From positions 1-64,000 of the forward strand of contig VTPC01000970.1 of NCBI GenBank assembly GCA_011009095.1: 64,000 nt of DNA, written 5' to 3'. This DNA comes from Ignelater luminosus (taxonomy: Eukaryota > Arthropoda > Insecta > Coleoptera > Elateridae). Both the position numbers and the translations under genes were made by a program. Each line of letters starts with the position of its first letter. Position 1 is the first letter of the stretch. A model generated the notes under the pieces. It was given only the letters and a program-made list of their open reading frames with translations, made no database searches and was not told the origin of the DNA. Shown one piece after another: positions 57,421 to 64,000 of this stretch.

Positions 57421-58020
57421 ATGATATCTAGTGATGAAAGTCATACCTCAGATGAGAGAAAAAAGAGAAGGATAACTTAATCGCCTGAAAAAGTTAGAAA
57501 TCAAAATGAAAAGCACGAGAAAATATTGGAAGAAGAAATTAGAGAACTAAAAATGGAACAAAGAGAAGTAGAATCTGAGCAGAAAGAAATTAAAGATGAA
57601 ATTGGAAAGATAAGGCGTGAAAATCAAAATATTAAAAAAGAAAGTGCGGAATTGAAAAACGAAATAAGGACAATGAACGAAAAAATAGACATATTAGACA
57701 GAGGAAAAAGAAGAAACAATGTAGTAATATAGAGTATAAAAATAGATATCAGTAACCAAAAGGAAATGGTGGACAATACAAAACAATTTATCAAAGAAGA
57801 GCTAAAAATTGAAGTAGGATGCTATATGTTTATTAGAAACGGCCGACGCCAGCGAAAAAGAGAAGGCCATGAAAAATAAACGTAAACTAAGGAATAACCG
57901 AGATAATAGAATATTTATTAATGACGATATAAGCAAGGAAGAAAGAATTATACAGGGGAAAATAAGAAGAATGGCTCAACAAGAAAAGCAGAAAGCCAGT
58001 GCCATCAGCATTCTTATTAT
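57421..58020 (+). pseudogene. LINE ORF1-like coiled-coil pseudogene
   Basis: It starts ATG at 57421 (MISSDESHTSDERKKRRIT), then a stop. A strong coiled coil follows (57526-57720; EEEIRELKMEQREVESEQKE ... LKNEIRTMNEKIDILDRGKR). RRNNVVI and a stop come next, then NQKEMVDNTKQFIKEELKIE. A later frame reads IFINDDISKEERIIQGKIRR. This layout (coiled coil, K-R-R-N-N-[VL]-[VI], single-strand-binding-like domain) is typical of ORF1 proteins of insect R4/L1-type LINEs. Frameshifts near 57830. A 5' leader probably lies at 57340-57420. Confidence 0.65.
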
Positions 58021-58155
58021 TTTAAACTAGGTGAGTACCAGCAAGACAAAGTAGTATTCAAGGAAATTAAGAGGTTCTACTTGTCTTGGTTTTCATAGTA
58101 AAAGTTAAGAAAGAAACAAATTCTAATCTAAGATCCTGACTCAGAAAGGTCTCAA

Positions 58156-58336
58156 GTTGAAATTGATTATTCCCAATTTGAAATTGATTATTCCCAATTT
58201 GAAATTGTTTGTTCCCAATCTGAAAATGATTATTCCCATTTTGAAATTGATTGTACCCAATTTAAAAATGATTATTCCTAATTTGAAAATGATTATTCCC
58301 AATTTGAAATTGATTGTTCCCAATTTGAAGTTGAAA
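58156..58336 (+). repeat. 21-bp minisatellite, about 8.6 copies
   Basis: The unit is TTGAAATTGATTATTCCCAA plus one base, with G/T and A/T variants. The array is in frame for both strands and so produces apparent ORFs (KLIIPNLKLIIPNL and FKLGIINFKLGI) that are only a product of the period being divisible by three. Confidence 0.92.
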
Positions 58337-58429
58337 AGGTATAGAAGGGAAAGCCTAAAACAGTTACGTAAACATTTCTCTCAAGACGATCAATGGAAAA
58401 CAAAACCTGACTGGTAGATTAAAGTTCGT

Positions 58430-59220
58430 GCGTTTCCGTGTATGGCTTTCTCGAGAACATGATTAAAAGCAAAAACGAATCTTCTTCCGTGGATAGCTCC
58501 ACCAGGAAGAATACTGGAGAAAGAAGAAGTACCATTTAAGGTTAAAACCGGATGTGTTTCTGTGCGTAGTTTCTTTGAGAAGATAAGTGGAAGTAAAAAC
58601 TTAATAATTTCTGTGCATTAGTCTATTAAGAGAGTTAATAACGAGCAAAACCGGACTATGATACGTTTGAAAACATATTTCCTTAGAAAAGATTAATGGT
58701 AAGCAAAGACCAAGCATAAACCATCCTGGCTGACCTTCTTAAAGCAAAGTTTAATACATCTTGCGCACAGTTTCTTTGAAAGAATAAACTGAAAATAAAC
58801 TCTGGTTCCGTTCCTGTGCATGGCTCTCTTAAAAAGATTAATAGAGTAAAAGATCAAATCAATTTCAAGTCAGGTTACTAGTCGCCACAAGTGATCCATT
58901 TAAATGCGTCGTGGGTGATCCAATTAAAAACAAAATGTAGACTTTGTGCACAGATTTCTTAAGAAAGTAAATGACAGGCAAAGCTTGATTCAGTGTCCGT
59001 GCGTAGCTTTTTTAAGAAGGCTGTTAGAAGGTAAAATCTAACCATTAAATCCAAAACCAACCCGTTTCCTTGTATATCTTCTTTGGGAAAATAGTGGAGG
59101 GCAAAGACCCAACAGCATAACATCAAAAATAATAATAGAGAAGAGAGAGCAACTGTTTGAAGTAAAAATGCGATCCGTTTTAGTGCGTAGCTTTCTATTC
59201 CTTAAAACGATTAATAGAAA
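58430..59220 (+). repeat. Degenerate repeat field, about 11 copies of a GTGCGTAGCTTT motif
   Basis: A diverged unit (approximately CCGTGCGTAGCTTTCTTAAG, AAGATTAATAG, AAGCAAAGACC) recurs near 58436, 58486, 58558, 58608, 58664, 58757, 58807, 58940, 58990, 59060 and 59171. Several steps are about 50 bp. It ends against the LINE fragment at 59221. A further copy lies at 63785-63870 and beyond. Confidence 0.7.
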
Positions 59221-59231
59221 AAAATATTGAA

Positions 59232-60062
59232 TTGATAACAGGTAGAAACAAAGAAGTATTGACAGAACCACAAGACATTGTACGAAGATGGAAAGAGTAT
59301 TTCATGGAACTTTTAGAATTATCAGCTGCAGAAGATGACAACCTAGAAGAAGACACCCAGACTGTAATGGAAAATAAACTAGAGAATATAACAATAGATG
59401 AATTGAACGAAGCTATAAAACGTTTGAAAAATCGAAAAGCAGCTGGCAATGACGAAATAAAAGCAGAATGGATCAAATGTATGGGAGAAGCAGCAGTACA
59501 GTACCTTCACAAACTGATAAAAACAGCATGGGACCAAAAACAAGTGCCAGAAGATTGGACAACGGCAGTAATTGTACCAATACATAAAAAAGGAAGTAAA
59601 ACGAATTGCAGTAATTACCGAGGAATCTCACTGTTAAGCATCCCAGGAAAAATTTATGAAAGAATACTCGAAACCAGACTACGGATAGAAGTAGAACCAA
59701 AACTACACAAAGCACAGAGTAGATTCAGATCTGGATACAGTGTTCAAGATCATACATTTACACTTAGGATATTAACAGAAAATTTTTTAAATCAAAATAA
59801 GTACCTTTACTGTATCCTAAAAGAGTGCAGTGCAAGATCATATGAAACAGAAGTAGGACACTATAGACTAAACAGTGTTAAAATAAGTGAGTGTGTTTTT
59901 GCAGACGATATAGTTCTGATAACAAACTCGGAAGAAAAACTGCAGAATAACCTGAACTTATGGGCCACAAAACTAAACAAAAGAGGGATGAAGATCAATA
60001 AAACCAAAACCAAGGTATTAGTAATATCTAACACAACAAGGGAAACAACCATAAAAGAGTAG
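59232..60062 (+). pseudogene. LINE reverse transcriptase with in-frame deletion, 276 aa
   Basis: The frame reads EPQDIVRRWKEYFMELLELS, IKRLKNRKAAGNDEIKAEWI, EDWTTAVIVPIHKKGSKTNC, NYRGISLLSIPGKIYERILE and SRFRSGYSVQDHTFTLRILT. It then jumps from NKYLYC directly to SVKISECVFADDIVLITNSE (catalytic F-A-D-D). Motif A (F-x-D) and motif B (G-x-x-Q-G) are absent, yet the frame stays open. It ends at a stop at 60060-60062; VEKFEYLGTKIDKHGKL continues in frame after it. Confidence 0.85.
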
Positions 60063-60660
60063 GTAGAGAAGTTTGAATATTTAGGAACAAAAATTGATAA
60101 GCATGGAAAACTACAAAAAGAACTAAATAGTAGAATCATCAAAATATCAAGGCTATACCATACACTTAATAATGGTCTTATCAATAAAAAAGAAATAAGT
60201 AATTAAACTAAACTCACTATCTACAAGACAATCTACATCCGAACACTTTTGTATGGAAGTGAGATGGACCGTTACAGAGAAACAAAAACAAAATTTGCAA
60301 GCTAGTGAAATGAAATATCTGCGGAGAGTCCAAAAAACAACAATTTTAAATAAAGTAGGAAGTAAGACCATTCGAAACAACCTCCATGTCGACAGCGTAG
60401 ATAATTTGATTGAAATAGAAACAGCTAGGATGGTTTGGACATCTAAACAGACTAAGCACTAATAGACAAATTAAAAAAATATGAAAGACCAAACAGACTG
60501 GAAAAAGACGACGAGGGCGTCCCTCAACACAATGGAACGATGCAGTGGCCAATATATTGAAAAAGAAAAACCTGACCTGGACTCAGGCTAAGAAAAGATC
60601 AGAAAATAAGAAAGAATGGAAGAAAACCTTAGAAAACTAGAAGGAAATGAGGAATATACA
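60063..60660 (+). pseudogene. LINE RT C-terminal fragments
   Basis: After the stop come FEYLGTKIDKHGKLQKELNS, then EVRWTVTEKQKQNLQASEMK and YLRRVQKTTILNKVGSKTIR, the post-RT region. ETARMVWTSKQTKH replaces the usual RWFGHV text, followed by a shifted remnant near 60480-60600. Confidence 0.75.
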
Positions 60661-60690
60661 TATGGACAGAACATAGATCTCTACACCTAA

Positions 60691-61160
60691 CGGTAGAAGA
60701 AATGCTAATTGCATATATAATAATATGTATTAATTAATAATTAATACAATTAAAACGTTTAAATAAAAAAAATTATTTACACAAAATAACGGTAACCATG
60801 GCGTCAAATCAACCCATACAGACTTAATCAGCTACTAAAATAAAGATCATGATGAAGACGTTATTAATAAAAGAATTAATTAAAAATAACGTGTGTTCGA
60901 TTTCTAAAACCGATCAAGTTTTGAACAAGCCACTGATGTTAATAGCTACTAATCGTTATAAAAAGGTCTCTTTCATTTTACATTTTTGTTAGAATATAAA
61001 AATTTATAATAATTGCAAGCAGAAAATAAAAACAAGTCAAAAATATTTTTTAGCATACAACTTCAACTAGATTGTCATGCTTTTAACAGCTTGGAATATT
61101 ACCTTTAGATTAAATCCTGTTTATAATTAGTGCACAAGTATCTGTTAATCTTTTTTTATG
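60691..61160. other. No gene seen
   Basis: AT-rich sequence between the LINE and the GC-richer block; nothing recognised. Confidence 0.45.
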
Positions 61161-62240
61161 TTTCAGCTTAAATATGAGTACTCCTACTACTACTAAGCTG
61201 CGTCATAGACAACCACATCAAGAGGTTAGTGCGATGCAGATGAAAAGATGCATAAGTGAGTCGAGGCCAACAGGGCAGGCAATATTCCGTGTTTGGAGGT
61301 GACGCGAGACAGTCAACCACGGGGCCAGAGAGCGCGCGTGGCGCACCGGCACCGAAAAGTACGGGAACCAAACTCCACTATTATGTGTATTGACAAGTGC
61401 AGAACTGGACCCAACTCCACCACCAACGGAACTGCTTAAGGCCGTACTACTGCACCCATCCACATCCATCGTCGGATCTCGAGAATTGGGACGCTCAAGG
61501 GCCGCAAACTCTACATAATCAACCTCGCTGCAGTAGATGGAACGAAACGGCCGCTCCACTCAACAGTTCGGCACCTGCGCTGGGGGGCATAGGCTGAACA
61601 ACATCAACTCCACCTTATCTCAGCCTCTTCCGATCTGCCCTGGTAGCTACCGGAACCGTGATATTCATTTACGTCTCCACACCGAAGTCCCCGTGCATGA
61701 GTCTCCTCAGGGCATCCACTCCAGCGTTTGCGGAAATTCGCAGCCTGCCCGCTACCACACTCTGGCTTTCCAATCAATCACATAACCTCCCCATTCTAGT
61801 TCCTTCCCTCCAAATCCTTGTGATTGTGATTCTGAACAGAGTTTTTTACCTCCACTAACCAACTCCACAATCCACCTTACCCTATTAAAATTCAAGCTCC
61901 TCCAACTACACCCATCAATTTCCAACGAATCAATAACACCACTTGGCCACGACAGTCGTCAGCATTCAACACCGGCAACGATCATCATCAGCAACCAACA
62001 TCGTCAACAACCACCATCGTCGTGAATCAAAATCAATCTTCAATCAATCCGAAGCCGCCCACGCCGCCTACCCTGCCTTGCCCAACTCAGCTCAACACAA
62101 TCATCCACCAACAACTGCTCCAATGGGTAATTTAACGAATCAGACTGGCATTCGGCCCCTACTCCAACACAACCCCATTCAATTCCAGACTTGAGAGACG
62201 TGAAGCGTTTAAAGCACCCTACGATGACTTAGAACAGGCA
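61161..62240. other. Unidentified GC-richer block, probably transposon-derived
   Basis: Base composition changes sharply to about half G+C. Plus-strand frames are rich in Pro, Ser, Thr, His and Asn (for example 61943-62194, ...AAHAAYPALPNSAQHNHPPT). Several overlapping frames are open because AT-rich stops are rare here. No domain, zinc knuckle or catalytic motif could be recognised. A retroelement gag or ORF1 linker is possible. Confidence 0.3.
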
Positions 62241-62291
62241 AATGTAAATCACTCTCCAGTGTTCACGTGCTCGTCTGTTTGTCTGTTATGT

Positions 62292-62364
62292 CCAATGGTC
62301 TGGAAACATAGCTCACAGTTATACGCGAAGAGCGAAGCTGTGAGCTACGTTGCCAGATCATTGG
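62292..62364 (+). repeat. 73-nt imperfect hairpin (27-bp arms)
   Basis: CCAATGG...GCTCACAG (62292-62318) pairs with CTGTGAGCT...CATTGG (62338-62364) at 24 of 27 positions, with a 19-nt loop. Size and mismatch pattern are within the pre-miRNA range, but the end of an inverted-repeat element is equally likely. Confidence 0.65.
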
Positions 62365-62440
62365 TTATGTCTCTCTATGTGTCTGTGTCTTTATGTGTCT
62401 GCTGTGTATTATATGGTTATTTTTACAAACCGCTTCCTTA

Positions 62441-62674
62441 ATGACTATAGATAACAAGGACCAAGAAATTGAGCGATAAAAAGGATCAACCCTCATTGTA
62501 GGTAGTACTTTGAATGATTTAAAGACTGAATTGAAAGCAGATATTACAACATTAAAGCAAGAGTGTCAGAATATAATAAGAAATGAAATATCAACCTCCA
62601 TTAAAAAGGAAGTTAAACATCAAATTAAACATATTTTAATTCACGCTGCTAATAATATTGAAAATCAAGATTAG
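62441..62674 (+). pseudogene. Short coiled-coil-like ORF with one in-frame stop
   Basis: ATG at 62441 reads MTIDNKDQEIER, a stop at 62477-62479, then KGSTLIVGSTLNDLKTELKA, TLKQECQNIIRNEISTSIKK and EVKHQIKHILIHAANN to TAG at 62672. The heptad-like Leu/Ile pattern suggests a coiled coil. It lies upstream of a gag fragment and may belong to the same element, but no family is recognised. Confidence 0.4.
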
Positions 62675-63048
62675 TATACATGTAATTTGTATTATCATGA
62701 TTATTATTATTATATATTGTAGTAAATCGAGTGACAGTTTTGTTTTTTAAGTATTTATGTTAGTAATAATCAGGTTGGTAAGTAAGTTATTAGGAGGGGG
62801 AGACGAGCAAAAAAGATGTAAATGGCATATTAGGTTGGTGGACGAAAAAGAAATGTTCCTATGTTTTTGGTGTAGAGAATGAAGTTATTAAAAGACAAAG
62901 TGTGTTGTGGTTTTTACTGTTCAAAAGCGAAGAAGCTCCCATAGTATCTCAGGTGTTGGGTCTGTCTTTACAAAACTCCAGAAGAGAAGGAACATCGGTG
63001 TATGTAACGCTGTATTATTATTGCATTCAAATTGTTCTACCAAACGAC
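62675..63048. other. No gene; possible leader of the Gypsy-like fragment
   Basis: AT-rich then G-rich text (TTAGGAGGGGGAGACGAG near 62790). It could be an LTR end or 5' leader of the following gag fragment; no primer-binding site was identified. Confidence 0.35.
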
Positions 63049-63758
63049 GATGCAAAGAAATAATGAAAATCAGCAAAATCAGGCGGAGGCAATCGGGACA
63101 AAACGAGTTTATAAATCCAAATTTACCGACGCCTCAAGGTCACGCAAATATCATGAACGCAGTTAATGCTTTACTGCAACAAAATGCAACGTTAATCAAT
63201 TTAGTGCAACAACAACAGAATAAAGAACAAAATCGCATAAGTGATCCGGCGAACACCATTACGAACTATAACGTTATGCCGGATATGTCGAAAAATGTAG
63301 GAAAGTTTGATAGTGAAAATGAGTCTAACATTGCTAGAATGTGGCTTCAGCAAATCGAAAATGTTGCAACGTTATATAAGCTGTCGGCTGCATATACTTA
63401 TCAAGTTGCAATAAATTCTTTAACTGGAGCAGCGAGCCATTGGTACTCAGGGAAAATCAATGAGGTAATCGATTGATTATCATTTAAACTGGCCTTTTGT
63501 AAAACCTTCTCTGGTAAACCCAGCAGAACTGATTTATGAGAAAGGATGGTTTCTTGTGTTCAGCATCCAAAGAAAAGTATTAGTTCTTATTTTCATGAAA
63601 AAATGATTTTGTGTAGAAACCTAAATCTAACCTTCGATGAATCAAAGCAGCAGCTTATCGTTGGATTGTGGTCAAGAGAAATGGCGAACTTTCTAATATC
63701 AAAAAGCCACCATGATTCTGATGAGTTACTCAAAGATGTGATGAGCTTGGGAAAATGA
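63049..63758 (+). pseudogene. Ty3/Gypsy-like gag fragment
   Basis: A first short frame starts MQRNNENQQNQAEAIGTKRV and shifts into HANIMNAVNALLQQNATLIN. The capsid-like core follows: VGKFDSENESNIARMWLQQI, AYTYQVAINSLTGAASHWYS and GKINEVID. A frameshift near 63470 leads into MVSCVQHPKKSISSYFHEKM and SKQQLIVGLWSREMANFLIS. The pattern F-x...W-L-x-x-I, L-x-G-A-A-x-x-W-[YF] and the later I-x-G-L fits the retrotransposon gag (capsid) domain. No zinc knuckle or pol follows because degenerate repeat sequence replaces it after about 63750. Confidence 0.75.
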
Positions 63759-63759
63759 T

Positions 63760-64000
63760 GAAGGGAAAAAATCATCAGCACAGCAACATCAAAAATAATA
63801 ATAGAGAAGAGACAGCAACCTTTTGAAGTAAATATGTGATCCGTTTTCGTGCGTAGCTTTTTCTTCCTTTGATTTATTGAGAAGATTAATAAAGGACAAA
63901 CCCAGATCGTGGGCCGGTACAGGAATTCGCTTTGGAGTAAAGCATAATCAGCTTCTGGTATATTTTTCTTGAAGAACGTAGTCGAAAACAAAATCACAGC
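63760..64000 (+). repeat. Second copy of the degenerate GTGCGTAGC repeat
   Basis: 63785-63870 matches 59118-59200 (shared ACATCAAAAATAATAATAGA, then GTGCGTAGCTTT). At least two more diverged motif steps follow to the window edge (for example ATTGAGAAGATTAATAAAGG). Continues beyond the window. Confidence 0.75.

Larger units (their letters stand above)
59221..60690 (+). mobile_element. 5'-truncated, internally deleted LINE (RTE/R4-like)
   Basis: It begins inside the linker before the RT and runs to a 3' tail ending ACACCTAACGGTAGAAG, shared with 49371-49445. The RT is internally deleted and later frames are broken. The 5' truncation lies exactly against the degenerate repeat field, as expected from incomplete reverse transcription into that sequence. 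Confidence 0.82.

Noticed and set aside
58141-58417. Leucine-repeat-like peptides on both strands
   Set aside because: Product of the 21-bp tandem repeat, not leucine-rich-repeat proteins.
61218-61559. 113-residue minus-strand ORF in the GC-richer block
   Set aside because: Several frames are open here because stops are rare at this composition; no family motif favours this one.

Overview
The window is eukaryotic, AT-rich and crowded with transposon remains. An arthropod, most likely an insect, is indicated by a Rebers-Riddiford (RR) cuticular protein gene with a very short signal-peptide exon, an arthropod-type TATA plus TCAGTT start region, and typical insect transposon families (Copia, CR1/Jockey- and RTE/R4-like LINEs, pogo-like and hAT-like DNA elements). 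A beetle with a large genome is a reasonable guess but cannot be proved from the window. I see one host protein-coding gene; nearly everything else recognisable is mobile DNA, mostly broken.

Host gene: a plus-strand gene runs from 21332 to 40650. It joins four coding exons (21332-21343, 30456-30921, 30977-36956, 40401-40650) with compatible phases into 2235 residues. Order of parts: signal peptide; tyrosine-rich G-x-Y motifs; a long Ser/Thr/Gln-rich stretch; more tyrosine motifs; 20 units of a GFGKV-type repeat; tyrosine motifs; 19 more regular 26-residue units; tyrosine motifs; and a C-terminal chitin-binding RR domain. It is the most interesting locus here. Intron 1 (9.1 kb) has absorbed a Copia element and a DDE-type transposase pseudogene, and carries a small minisatellite beside a cluster of ACTTGGTCA sites.

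Layout: 0.2-2.5 kb, minus-strand Copia remnant; 2.5-5.5 kb, no gene; 5.56-8.43 kb, a DNA transposon with perfect 18-bp terminal inverted repeats and a DDE-like transposase pseudogene, interrupted by a 309-bp inverted-repeat element that carries two hammerhead ribozyme motifs; 8.4-17.4 kb, no clear gene; 17.4-20 kb, dead pogo-like element; 21.3-40.8 kb, the cuticular gene; 41.2 kb, tRNA-like sequence; 42.2-45.0 kb, plus-strand LINE meeting a minus-strand CR1/Jockey-like LINE (45.0-49.0 kb) tail to tail; 50.5-55.1 kb, two head-to-tail copies of another LINE with a 275-bp assembly gap; 56.9-57.3 kb, hAT-like MITE; 57.4-60.7 kb, LINE ORF1 remnant, a 21-bp minisatellite, a degenerate repeat field with ~50-bp spacing and an internally deleted LINE; 61-62.4 kb, unidentified GC-richer DNA and a 73-nt hairpin; 63.0-64.0 kb, Gypsy-like gag fragment and a second copy of the degenerate repeat.

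Limits: everything was read by eye. Splice sites, family names and repeat counts come from motif reading, not alignment or database search. LINE clade names are tentative.
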